Source of the DNA: Clostridia bacterium
Lineage (GTDB): Bacteria; Bacillota_A; Clostridia; Oscillospirales; CAG-272
Reading direction: 5' to 3'
NCBI GenBank assembly: GCA_017445115.1
Contig: JAFSUU010000085.1
Span: forward strand, 1 to 63,647
Length of the DNA: 63,647 nt
This document shows positions 57,162 through 63,647 of this stretch, piece by piece (positions within the stretch are counted from its first letter, which is position 1; each line of letters opens with the position of its first letter). The notes under the pieces are model-generated. The model was not told the origin of the DNA, did no database searches, and saw nothing but the letters and a program-made list of their open reading frames with translations. The position numbers were made by a program, and so were the translations under genes.

Positions 57162-58463
57162 ATGAGAGCGCTCGATATTATCCAGAAGAAAAAGAACGGC
57201 GGAGAGCTTACGAAAGAAGAGATCAAATTCTTCATCGACGGTTTTACCGCGAATGAGATCCCCGATTATCAGATGTCCGCGCTTGCAATGGCGATCTGTT
57301 TCGTCGGCATGACGAAGAGGGAGACCGCCGACCTCACCGACGTCATGATGCACTCGGGAGATACTCTCGATCTGTCGAGATTCGGCGAACTTTCCGTCGA
57401 TAAGCACAGCACCGGCGGCGTCGGGGACAAGACTTCTCTTGTCATCGCGCCGATAGTGGCGACGCTCGGAGGAGTCGTCGCAAAGATGTCCGGACGCGGA
57501 CTCGGTCACACCGGAGGAACAGTCGACAAGCTGGAGTCGATAGACGGCTTCAAAACTTCGCTCACCGGCGCCGAGTTCATGGAGCAGGCGAGCTCCGTCG
57601 GTATAGTGATTGCAGGGCAGAGCGGAGACCTCGCTCCCGCGGATAAAAAGCTGTACGCGCTCCGCGACGTTACGGCGACTGTCGACTCGATACCGCTCAT
57701 CGCATCGAGCATCATGAGCAAAAAGCTCGCCGCGGGTTCTCACTCGATCGTGCTCGACGTAAAAGTCGGCTCCGGCGCGTTTATGAAAGATCTGGACAGC
57801 GCCCGCGAGCTCGCCGAGGAGATGGTCTCCATCGGAAAGGCGTGCGGCAGAAGAGTAAGGGCGCTGCTTACAAATATGGACGTTCCGCTCGGCAGGGCGG
57901 TCGGAAATTCGCTCGAGGTCATCGAGGCGGCAAGAGTCCTCAAAGGAGAGGTCGAAGGGGACCTGAAGGACGTCTGCGTCGCGCTCGCGTCGAATATGAT
58001 CTCAATGGTGAAGCTGATACCGTATGCTGAAGCGGAGAAACTTGTCAAAGAGGCGATATCGTCGGGCAGAGCTTTTGCAAAAATGAAAGAATGGGTCGCC
58101 GCGCAGGGCGGCAGAGCCGATTATCTCGACGATTTCTCGCTGTTCCCGAAGGCAAAGACCGTTTATGAACTGAAGAGCCAAAATGAAGGGTATATTTCGA
58201 GGACCGACACCGAGGCGATCGGCGTTGCGTCGTCGCTTCTCGGCGCGGGCAGAACGAAAGCGGGCGATCCGATAGACTATTCCGCGGGGATCGAGATCTT
58301 TGCCAAGACCGGAGACTTTGTAAAACGCGGCGACGTCATAGCGAAATTCTACACCTCGTCCGAAGCGCTGATACCCTCCGCCGAGGCGAAATATCTCGGC
58401 GCGCTGACGTTCTCCGACGAACGCCCCGAACCCGAAGTGCTGATATACGAAACCGTTGAATGA
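57162..58463 (+). CDS. pdp: Pyrimidine-nucleoside phosphorylase
   Basis: 433 residues; ATG 57162 after CGGAGAAT. Motifs: KHSTGGVGDKTSLV for phosphate binding, KMSGRGLGHTGGTVDKLESI, SLTGAEFM-type loop and SSIMSKKLAAGSHSIVLDVKVGSGAFMK lining the active site, and a C-terminal alpha/beta lobe ending PEVLIYETVE. It cleaves uridine and thymidine with phosphate to free base and (deoxy)ribose 1-phosphate. Its products go to deoB. Closes the operon before a strong terminator. Confidence 0.95.
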   Translation: MRALDIIQKKKNGGELTKEEIKFFIDGFTANEIPDYQMSALAMAICFVGMTKRETADLTDVMMHSGDTLDLSRFGELSVDKHSTGGVGDKTSLVIAPIVATLGGVVAKMSGRGLGHTGGTVDKLESIDGFKTSLTGAEFMEQASSVGIVIAGQSGDLAPADKKLYALRDVTATVDSIPLIASSIMSKKLAAGSHSIVLDVKVGSGAFMKDLDSARELAEEMVSIGKACGRRVRALLTNMDVPLGRAVGNSLEVIEAARVLKGEVEGDLKDVCVALASNMISMVKLIPYAEAEKLVKEAISSGRAFAKMKEWVAAQGGRADYLDDFSLFPKAKTVYELKSQNEGYISRTDTEAIGVASSLLGAGRTKAGDPIDYSAGIEIFAKTGDFVKRGDVIAKFYTSSEALIPSAEAKYLGALTFSDERPEPEVLIYETVE

Positions 58464-58479
58464 ACGAGAATACACGAAA

Positions 58480-58509
58480 AGAGCGTACGGTTTGCCGTAC
58501 GCTCTTTTT
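58480..58509. terminator. Bidirectional terminator between pdp and the P-type ATPase
   Basis: Stem AGAGCGTACGG / CCGTACGCTCT with a TTTG loop and TTTT after it on the plus strand; an A-rich flank provides the T tract on the minus strand, so it can serve both convergent units. Confidence 0.85.
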
Positions 58510-58517
58510 ACTATTCA

Positions 58518-60359
58518 TTATTTCTGTCTCATCAGCCGCATAGCGTTTAGGATCGCGACGACGGAGACGCCGACGTCGGCGATCACCGCTTCCCACATAT
58601 AAGCGAGTCCGAGCGCGCCGAGCACCAGCACCACCGCTTTGACGGTGAGCGCGAAGACGATATTCTGAATGACGGTTTTTCTGACTCTCTTCGAGAGGAC
58701 GTAGACTTCCGCGACCTTTTCGGGGTCGTCGTCGAGCAGGACCACGTCTGCACATTCCACCGCGATATCCGAGCCGAGCGCTCCCATCGCGATACCGACG
58801 TCAGCGGCGGCGATAGACGGAGCGTCGTTGATGCCGTCGCCGGTGAAGACGGTCTTGCCTTCCGACGATGCGGAGATCTCGCGCAGCTTTTCGGTCTTCT
58901 CTTCGGGAAGAAGTTCCGCTTCCGCGCGGTCGATCCCGACGGCATCAGCCGCCTTTTTTGCCGCTTCGGCGCGGTCTCCTGAGAGCATATAAGTCGTCGC
59001 GCCCTCGGCTTTGAGAGTCGAGATCGCGCTCTTCGCACCGCTCTTCGGCAGGTCTTCAAGTTCGATGAAACCTACATATTTTCCGTCCTTCGCCGCATGT
59101 ATGCAGGTCGTTTTGCAGTCGGCGAATCCGCAGCCGACTTCCTTCATCAGCCGCGCGTTGCCGACCGTGATATTCGCGTCCGAAACGACGCACCTCACAC
59201 CCTCGCCCGCACTCTCTTCAAAGCGCTCGGGTTCTCCGAATGTAATTCCGCGTCTCTTCGCTTCCGCGACGACCGCTTTTGCGAGCGGGTGCAAGCTTCC
59301 CGATTCCGCAGAGGCGGCGAGGCGTAGAAGCTCTTCTTCCGTCATACCGACGGGGGATATTTTTATAACTTTGAACGCGCCTTCGGTAATGGTCCCGGTC
59401 TTGTCAAACACGAATTTGTTCGCCTTTGCGAGCGTTTCGAGATGGTCGGAGCCCTTGATAAGTATGCCGCGCTTCGCCGCGTTGCCGATGCCCGCGAAAT
59501 ATGAGAGCGGAACGGAAATGACGAGCGCGCACGGACACGAGACGACGAGAAAGATCAGCGCTCGCTTCAGCCATCCGGCAAAACCGCCCGCGATCAGTGT
59601 CGGCACTACCGCGATTATTAATGCGGCGGCGATGACCGACGGAGTATAGAATCTTGAAAACTTGGTTATGAATTTTTCGCTCTTCGCCTTTGTTCCGGCG
59701 GAGCTTTCGACAAGCGCGACGATCTTCGAGACGGTAGATTCCTCGAAAACGGTGTCGACCTTTATCTTCAGAACTCCGCTCTCGTTTATCATGCCGCTGA
59801 GCGCGCGCTCGCCCGGCACGATCGGAACGGGTACCGCTTCGCCTGTCAGGGCGGAGGTGTTGACCGTGCTCTCGCCGTCGGTCACGATGCCGTCGACGGG
59901 TATCCTCTCGCCGGGGCGGACAACGACGGTGTCGCCGACGTTCACTTCTTTTATCGGGACGGCGTGTATTTTGCCGTCTTTCTCCACGTTCGCGCTCGTC
60001 GGCTTCATTGCGGTCAGAGCCTTGATGCTCTTGCGGCTCTTACCGACCGCGATGTTCTCGAACAGCTCTCCGACCTTGTAGAAAAGCATTACGAACACCG
60101 CCTCGGGATATTCGCCTATCGCCATGGCACCGATCGAAGCGACGCCCATCAGCGTGTTCTCCCCGAAGAATTCTCCGTGAAAGATGCCGCGCGCGGCGTC
60201 GAACAGCACGTCGTAACCAGCGATCGCATAAGCCGGGATGAAAAGCAGAAGGTCGAACGGGAAGGGGATATCCGTCACCTTGCTCACGATGAACGCCGCG
60301 GCAAGGAGCGCCGCGCCGACAATGATCTCGGCGAGCTTTCTTTTTTGCTTCTTATTCAA
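58518..60359 (-). CDS. Heavy-metal P1B-type ATPase (CadA/ZntA-like)
   Basis: About 613 residues from a TTG at 60359 that overlaps the stop of the HMA gene (TTGA); an upstream TTG at 60377 is also in frame. Motifs: the ion-translocating SCPCAL in helix 6 (near 274), phosphorylation site DKTGTITEG (near 319), TGE in the actuator loop, GDGINDAPS in the hinge, and HPLA in the nucleotide domain. The CPC motif and CadC-like regulator suggest Zn2+/Cd2+/Pb2+ efflux. There is no N-terminal metal-binding domain; the next gene upstream encodes it separately. Eight membrane helices are expected. Confidence 0.92.
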   Translation of the reverse strand: MNKKQKRKLAEIIVGAALLAAAFIVSKVTDIPFPFDLLLFIPAYAIAGYDVLFDAARGIFHGEFFGENTLMGVASIGAMAIGEYPEAVFVMLFYKVGELFENIAVGKSRKSIKALTAMKPTSANVEKDGKIHAVPIKEVNVGDTVVVRPGERIPVDGIVTDGESTVNTSALTGEAVPVPIVPGERALSGMINESGVLKIKVDTVFEESTVSKIVALVESSAGTKAKSEKFITKFSRFYTPSVIAAALIIAVVPTLIAGGFAGWLKRALIFLVVSCPCALVISVPLSYFAGIGNAAKRGILIKGSDHLETLAKANKFVFDKTGTITEGAFKVIKISPVGMTEEELLRLAASAESGSLHPLAKAVVAEAKRRGITFGEPERFEESAGEGVRCVVSDANITVGNARLMKEVGCGFADCKTTCIHAAKDGKYVGFIELEDLPKSGAKSAISTLKAEGATTYMLSGDRAEAAKKAADAVGIDRAEAELLPEEKTEKLREISASSEGKTVFTGDGINDAPSIAAADVGIAMGALGSDIAVECADVVLLDDDPEKVAEVYVLSKRVRKTVIQNIVFALTVKAVVLVLGALGLAYMWEAVIADVGVSVVAILNAMRLMRQK

Positions 60360-60577
60360 TCCAGGATCACCTTGCAATCCGGTTCAACTTTTGCGATAAG
60401 CTTTACCGCCTCGTCGACGATCCCGCCGAATATTCCGTCAGCGGCTTCTATCGTCATTTTCTGCGTCATGAAGTTAACTTCAACAGAGTCGACGCCTTTT
60501 ATCTTGGCGATCTTTCTCTCCATTTTTGCGGCGCAGGCTGCGCAGTCGAGGTCTTCGAGTTCGAAAGTCTTTTTCAT
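60356..60577 (-). CDS. Heavy-metal-associated (HMA) domain chaperone
   Basis: 73 residues from the ATG at 60577, seven bases after AAGGAG; another in-frame ATG two codons earlier is too close to that site. The ferredoxin-like HMA fold carries DCAACAAKMERKI, the GMxCxxC-like metal loop, here LDCAAC, followed by GVDSVEVNFMTQKMTI. It binds metal through the two Cys and likely hands it to the adjacent ATPase, of which it appears to be a split-off N-terminal domain. The stop overlaps the start of the ATPase by four bases. Confidence 0.88.
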   Translation of the reverse strand: MKKTFELEDLDCAACAAKMERKIAKIKGVDSVEVNFMTQKMTIEAADGIFGGIVDEAVKLIAKVEPDCKVILD

Positions 60578-60591
60578 AGTCATGCTCCTTA

Positions 60592-60990
60592 TTATTCAGT
60601 TACGTGCTCATAACCCTGAGCGAGTATTGAATTTACGTGTTCATCGGCGAGAAAATAGAAGATCGTCTTTCCGTCGCGCCTCGTTCCGACGAGCTTTGCA
60701 CGGCGAAGGATCGCGAGCTGATGGGACACCGCGGAGATCGTCATGCCGAGTATCTGCGCGATATCGCATACGCACATTTCTGACACCGAAAGGGTGTAGA
60801 GTATCTTTATCCTCGTCGAATCTCCGAATATTTTGAAAAGCTCTGCGAGATCTATCAGCGCGTCCTCGTCTGCCATCTTTCCTTTGACACTCTCAACGAG
60901 ATCCGGGTGCGCGTGCATAAATTCACAGCACGGCGCTTTCTGTTCGTCCGGCGAGATCTCTATTATCCCGTCTTTATTGATTTCAGCCAT
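60592..60990 (-). CDS. ArsR/SmtB-family metal-responsive repressor (CadC-like)
   Basis: 132 residues from the ATG at 60990; an upstream in-frame ATG at 61029 would overlap the operator. Winged-helix core: FKIFGDSTRIKILYTL, SEMCVCDIAQILGMTISAVSHQL trimmed here to its CVCD metal site and recognition helix ISAVSHQLAILRRA, and DGKTIFYFL for the wing. CVCD at the start of helix alpha-3 is the CadC/ArsR metal-binding site, and an N-terminal CC pair (KAPCC) supports a CadC-type site. It should release the operator when Cd2+/Zn2+/Pb2+ binds, inducing the HMA and ATPase genes that follow. Confidence 0.92.
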   Translation of the reverse strand: MAEINKDGIIEISPDEQKAPCCEFMHAHPDLVESVKGKMADEDALIDLAELFKIFGDSTRIKILYTLSVSEMCVCDIAQILGMTISAVSHQLAILRRAKLVGTRRDGKTIFYFLADEHVNSILAQGYEHVTE

Positions 60991-61028
60991 CTTTATATCC
61001 GCCTTTCTGACCGCTGATTTAACAAACA

Positions 61029-61077
61029 CTTGAATAACTGTTCAAATGTATTATACACCGTTTTCGAATTTTGTCAA
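61029..61077 (-). promoter_or_regulatory. Promoter and ArsR-type operator of the metal efflux operon
   Basis: On the minus strand TTGACA (61077-61072), 16-base spacer, TATAAT (61055-61050). Immediately downstream lies CATTTGAACAGTTATTCAAG (61048-61029), an imperfect dyad of the 12-2-12 type bound by SmtB/CadC repressors (TGAACA..TTCA). Confidence 0.85.
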
Positions 61078-61090
61078 TAGGGTAGAACAA

Positions 61091-61129
61091 AAAAATTGCC
61101 GTAAAAGCGGCAAACTGCGCTTTTACGGC
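61091..61129 (-). terminator. Terminator of rpiB
   Basis: On the minus strand GCCGTAAAAGC and GCTTTTACGGC pair around an eleven-base loop, followed by AATTTTTTT. It separates rpiB from the metal efflux promoter. Confidence 0.85.
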
Positions 61130-61146
61130 AAAAGGTTCGACTTTAA

Positions 61147-61605
61147 TTATTTGTATTTTTCTTCCAATGCTGTGATCTTATCGATGCGGCGCTGGTGGCG
61201 GCCGCCTTCGAACTCGGTGTCGAGGAAGAGGTCGACCATATCGACGGCAAGGCCGGGGCCGACGACGCGTCCTCCGAAGCAGAGGGCGTTGGCGTTGTTG
61301 TGCATGCGGGTATAGCGCGCGCTGAAAGTGTCGGAACAGCAGGCGGCGCGGATGCCGGGAATCTTGTTGGCGGCGATGCTGATGCCGATACCCGTTCCGC
61401 AGATGAGGATCGCAAGGTCGCACTTTCCTTCGGTGACGGCGAGGCAGGCGGCTTCGGCAAAGTCGGGGTAGTCGCAGCTTTCCTCGGAGTACGTTCCGAA
61501 ATCTTCGTATTTTATGCCGCGCTCGTCGAGGTGAGCGAGGATCTCTCCTTTGAGTGTAAATCCGCCGTGGTCGCAGGCGACGGCGACGATACCGTTTTCT
61601 TTCAT
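61147..61605 (-). CDS. rpiB: Ribose-5-phosphate isomerase B
   Basis: 152 residues, normal length; the ATG at 61605 follows AAGGAGAT. Motifs: ACDHGGFTLK near the start, with the Asp and His of the active site, and LAILICGTGIGISIAANK with the catalytic Cys, then RAACCSDTFSARYTRMHNNANAL. It interconverts ribose 5-phosphate and ribulose 5-phosphate, which takes the sugar phosphate from nucleoside breakdown into the pentose phosphate path. It shares no operon with the salvage genes. Confidence 0.95.
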   Translation of the reverse strand: MKENGIVAVACDHGGFTLKGEILAHLDERGIKYEDFGTYSEESCDYPDFAEAACLAVTEGKCDLAILICGTGIGISIAANKIPGIRAACCSDTFSARYTRMHNNANALCFGGRVVGPGLAVDMVDLFLDTEFEGGRHQRRIDKITALEEKYK

Positions 61606-61626
61606 ATCATATCTCCTTGAAATTAT

Positions 61627-62367
61627 TTATACGCCTTTTGCAAGGTCGCGTCCCGCGGCGAGGCGTTCTTCGCGTTCGCGTTCCGCCTGGGGCTGTCTGA
61701 GGTAGATGACGGAGAGATTCTCCGCGGTCATCCTCTCGCGCTCTTCGCCCGTCGCCTCGCGGAATTTTCTCTCTCCGAGAAGTGCAACGCCGACCGCGTT
61801 CTGCGCGCGGAGCGTGAGGGGCGTTTCCTTGACGCCGTCAAGTTGTATTTTTTCTTTTGCAACGTCGTAAGCGTCGCCGACAAAGTAAATGACTTCTCCC
61901 TCAAACTGCGACAGAAGAGAACGGAGTTCTTCGAGCGGGAGCGTGTCGTCTTCGGTCAGCCTTTTCGGCGGCTTCATGCCGTCCGACTCAAACAGCGCGG
62001 TATAGACTCTGCCGCCTCTCGCGTTTATCACGGGGCAGATGATCCCGTTAAGACCGCGGAGGTTTTCCGCCATTGCCTCAAGCGAGGAGACTCCGACGCA
62101 TGGCGTGTCGGCGGCAAAAGCGAGCCCTTTTACGGTCGCCGCGCCGATACGTACGCCGGTGAACGAGCCGGGGCCTGCTGAGACCGCGTAGAGCGAGATA
62201 TCGGAAGTCGTGAGGTTCAGAACTTTAAGCGACGTTTCTATCATCGGAAGGAGCGTCACGCTGTGAGTGTTTCCGGAGTCGAGCGTGAAGGATGAGAGCG
62301 CTTTTCCGTTTTCAGTTATCGCGACCGAGGCGACGCCCGCGGTCGTGTCTATTCCGAGGACTTTCAT
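61627..62367 (-). CDS. tsaB: tRNA threonylcarbamoyladenosine protein TsaB
   Basis: 246 residues; the ATG at 62367 lies one base after the tsaE stop, with GAGGAG upstream. Marks of the ASKHA fold: LGIDTTAGVASVAI at the start, SAGPGSFTGVRIGAATVKGLAF, and a middle INARGGRVYTALFES. TsaB supports TsaD in making the t6A modification at position 37 of ANN-reading tRNAs. The C-terminal third, less conserved, ends in the Glu/Arg-rich helix ERERERL-like QAEREREERLAA. Its partner tsaE is directly upstream; tsaC and tsaD are not in this window. Confidence 0.93.
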   Translation of the reverse strand: MKVLGIDTTAGVASVAITENGKALSSFTLDSGNTHSVTLLPMIETSLKVLNLTTSDISLYAVSAGPGSFTGVRIGAATVKGLAFAADTPCVGVSSLEAMAENLRGLNGIICPVINARGGRVYTALFESDGMKPPKRLTEDDTLPLEELRSLLSQFEGEVIYFVGDAYDVAKEKIQLDGVKETPLTLRAQNAVGVALLGERKFREATGEERERMTAENLSVIYLRQPQAEREREERLAAGRDLAKGV

Positions 62368-62368
62368 A

Positions 62369-62812
62369 TTAACTCCTCTCGGGATAAGTGATTTCGATGT
62401 TTCTTGAGCTTTCGCCGTCGGAGGCGATCGAGACTTTTACGGCGCCATCCGGCACGTCGGCGAGGTATTCGCTCCACTCCACGACGCAGTGTCCGCTCTC
62501 GACGTACTCGTAGAAGCCGATGTCGGAGAGGTCGGAATCCTTGCCGAGGCGGTAGAGGTCGAAGTGAAAGAGCGGGACTCTTCCGAACCGGTACTCGTTG
62601 ACTATCGTGTACGACGGACTTTTGACTCTGCTGCCGGGTGAGAACACAGAGGCGATCCCGCGTGTCAGTGCCGTCTTTCCGACGCCGAGCGGTCCTTCGA
62701 GCATTATAAAATGGAGACGGCCGGGATAGCGCGCGTCAAGTTCTTCCGCGATCTTCTTGCCGATCTTTTCGGTGTCTTCGACGCCGTTTGAATGAAATAC
62801 TGTCTTTTTCGT
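62369..62812 (-). CDS. tsaE: tRNA threonylcarbamoyladenosine ATPase TsaE, apparent ACG start
   Basis: 147 residues if read from the ACG at 62812-62810, which lies eight bases after AAAGGAGG. The deduced start, (M)KKTVFHSNGVEDTEKIGKK, matches the TsaE family N-terminus; no ATG, GTG or TTG occurs in frame until ATG 62704, which would cut off ~36 residues including the first strand. Walker A LEGPLGVGKTALT, the SPSYTIVNEY switch, FHFDLYRL and VVEWSEYL are intact. TsaE is the essential ATPase that resets the TsaB-TsaD complex. Either a point change of ATG to ACG is real and tolerated, ACG is used as a start, or the base is an error. Confidence 0.85.
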   Translation of the reverse strand, partial: TKKTVFHSNGVEDTEKIGKKIAEELDARYPGRLHFIMLEGPLGVGKTALTRGIASVFSPGSRVKSPSYTIVNEYRFGRVPLFHFDLYRLGKDSDLSDIGFYEYVESGHCVVEWSEYLADVPDGAVKVSIASDGESSRNIEITYPERS

Positions 62813-62934
62813 GGCTACCGCCTCCTTTCCTCTGCATAGTATACCATATCAAAATCGGAAAATCAATCATTCGCCGATTTTTTACTTGATTTATTCCTCG
62901 CGTTGTGGTAATATAATATAGCATTATTTAACGA

Positions 62935-63010
62935 CCGCCCTTAGCTCAGTGAATAGAGTACCGGATTCCGATTCCGTTGGCCGAGGGTTTGAATCCCTCA
63001 GGGCGGGCCA
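62935..63010 (+). tRNA. tRNA-Arg (anticodon CCG)
   Basis: 76 nucleotides folding as a cloverleaf: acceptor CCGCCCT / AGGGCGG, D arm GCTC / GAGT, anticodon stem CCGGA / TCCGT (outermost pair mismatched, C-T), loop TTCCGAT with anticodon CCG at 62968-62970, T arm GAGGG / CCCTC with TTTGAAT loop, discriminator G and encoded CCA. Reads the CGG arginine codon. TATAAT at 62912-62917 is a likely -10. A terminator follows at once. Confidence 0.93.
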
Positions 63011-63017
63011 GAAAAAA

Positions 63018-63039
63018 GCACGCGAGAGCGTGCTTTTTT
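63018..63039 (+). terminator. Terminator of the tRNA-Arg gene
   Basis: GCACGC / GCGTGC with a GAGA tetraloop and six T, seven bases after the CCA end. Confidence 0.9.
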
Positions 63040-63043
63040 CAAC

Positions 63044-63229
63044 GATGTGTTCCGCAAGCGGAACGTGATGTGCGCTGACGCGCGTGATGTATGGCTTCGC
63101 CAAGTGATGTGCCTGCGGGCGTGGGTGGTTTTAGCGGAACACATCACATCACTTTGCGGCTCTGTCGCAAAACATCACTTTTGTCGCTTGCGACAAATAC
63201 ATCACTTGCGCCAAAGGCGCATACATCAC
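63044..63229. repeat. Array of small hairpins separated by GTGATGT heptamers in both orientations
   Basis: Left part: GTTCCGC/GCGGAAC (63049-63064), GCGC/GCGC (63072-63083), TGGC/GCCA (63092-63102), each followed by GTGATGT (63065, 63084, 63104). Right part: TTGCG/CGCAA (63153-63171), GTCGC/GCGAC (63183-63194), GCGCC/GGCGC (63208-63220), with the inverse ACATCAC at 63141, 63172, 63199 and 63223. GATGTGTTCCGC (63044-63055) recurs inverted at 63134-63145, so the halves form one large inverted repeat. It occupies the whole gap between the tRNA terminator and the promoter of the four-helix-bundle gene. Confidence 0.75.
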
Positions 63230-63258
63230 TTTACAAACAATGGATTATTTGATATAAT
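63230..63258 (+). promoter_or_regulatory. Promoter of the four-helix-bundle gene
   Basis: TTTACA (63230-63235), 17-base spacer, TATAAT (63253-63258), about 33 bases before the ATG. The -35 begins directly at the end of the hairpin array. Confidence 0.75.
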
Positions 63259-63290
63259 CGATTTAAAGATTGAAATAAGGAGTTTTAGTA

Positions 63291-63647
63291 ATGTCCGAAT
63301 CCAAATTACGTACGCTTTCAATGGACTTCTCCGTTCGGATAATAAACCTCGTCAAAGACCTGAAATCAAAACACGAATCGGTCATCTCAAATCAAATCGG
63401 GCGCTCCGGAACGTCTATCGGTGCAAACATATACGAAGCTAATTACGCACAAGGAAAAAAGGACTTCATTTCAAAACTCGAAATTGCATTGAAATAAGCA
63501 AACGAAACGGACTATTGGCTCGAACTCTTGTATAAAACGAACTACATCGACGAAGCGACCTATAAATCCCTCAACGACCAATGCGCCTCGATCCGCGTCC
63601 TGCTCATCGCCTCCTGCCGCACCGCCAAAAGCAAAACGGAAAACAAG
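63291..63647 (+). pseudogene. Four-helix-bundle (S23/Avd-like) gene with premature stop, running off the window
   Basis: ATG 63291 after AAGGAG. Reads as a four-helix-bundle protein of the 23S-intervening-sequence/Avd group: LSMDFSVRIINLVKDLK, SNQIGRSGTSIGANIYEANYAQ and KKDFISKLEIALK. A TAA at 63495-63497 then interrupts, but the same frame continues ANETDYWLELLYKTNYIDE and on to the window edge with no further stop. The family has LKEANETEYWLELL here, so TAA stands for GAA (Glu): a single-base change. The product would be 68 residues, lacking two helices. Either a recent pseudogene, a sequence error, or readthrough. The link with the hairpin array upstream is noted separately. Confidence 0.75.

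Noticed and set aside
61195..61620. 141-codon plus-strand frame across rpiB
   Set aside because: Antisense shadow rich in Ala/Gly/Val; rpiB motifs are clear on the other strand.
63044..63229. CRISPR array
   Set aside because: Repeats are 7 bases, in both orientations, with palindromic intervening stems of varying short length; no cas genes.

Overview
The window looks like a chromosomal segment of an uncultured gut-type member of the Clostridia (Oscillospirales or Christensenellales-like). The grounds are a SCIFF ranthipeptide with its radical SAM maturase, dockerin and cohesin-like surface proteins, strong AGGAGG ribosome binding sites with frequent GTG/TTG starts, Clostridia-type DUF2975/HTH and BlaI/BlaR pairs, and moderate to high GC. 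No rRNA, CRISPR array or insertion sequence was seen. One tRNA (Arg, CCG) lies near the right end.

Layout. (1) 1-6.2 kb: the 3' part of a very large dockerin-ended secreted protein, followed by a membrane-anchored cohesin-like/FIVAR protein. (2) 6.3-35 kb: the most unusual region. It opens with a degenerate HD-GYP plus EAL-like protein (a probable cyclic-di-GMP receptor). A collinear run of cell-surface genes follows: seven or eight proteins whose N-termini carry a SipW-type signal sequence of the form hydrophobic-(S/T)-(Y/F)-A-(W/R) as in TasA/CalY fibre proteins, two divergent SipW-type signal peptidases, a membrane-tethered McrB-like AAA+ ATPase, a coiled-coil DUF2357-like partner, a 1950-residue giant, two Lgt-like membrane proteins, a polytopic membrane protein and a membrane-anchored BspA-type leucine-rich-repeat protein. 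I read this as one surface-fibre or matrix assembly system. (3) 35-39 kb: a P-loop/CYTH fusion, a C39-peptidase-dockerin protein and a membrane metallophosphoesterase. (4) 39-42.6 kb: PLP decarboxylase, SCIFF maturase and SCIFF peptide (minus strand), then thioredoxin.

(5) 42.6-50.2 kb: a patch of interspersed palindromic repeats, a DUF2975/HTH regulator pair, AT-rich small lipoproteins, a BlaI/BlaR1-like pair whose receptor has an unusual Cys-rich outer domain, more membrane and lipoproteins, RadC-like and spermidine-synthase-like genes. (6) 50.5-52.3 kb minus: DUF4037 and TPR pair. (7) 52.4-58.5 kb plus: a nucleoside salvage operon (tdk, deoC, deoD, deoB, cdd, BMP lipoprotein, pdp). (8) 58.5-62.9 kb minus: a metal efflux set (ArsR-family repressor, HMA chaperone, P1B ATPase), rpiB, and tsaB-tsaE, the last apparently starting at ACG. 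(9) Right end: tRNA-Arg, an array of small hairpins separated by a conserved heptamer in both orientations, and a four-helix-bundle (S23/Avd-like) gene broken by an in-frame stop.

Likely cooperation: the HD-GYP/EAL-like protein may tie region 2 to c-di-GMP signalling; SipW peptidases would process the fibre-like subunits; the AAA+/DUF2357 pair is the candidate energy-using assembly factor on the cytoplasmic face. The nucleoside operon breaks nucleosides down to ribose or deoxyribose phosphates and bases. All functions are read from sequence motifs by eye; no database search was possible.
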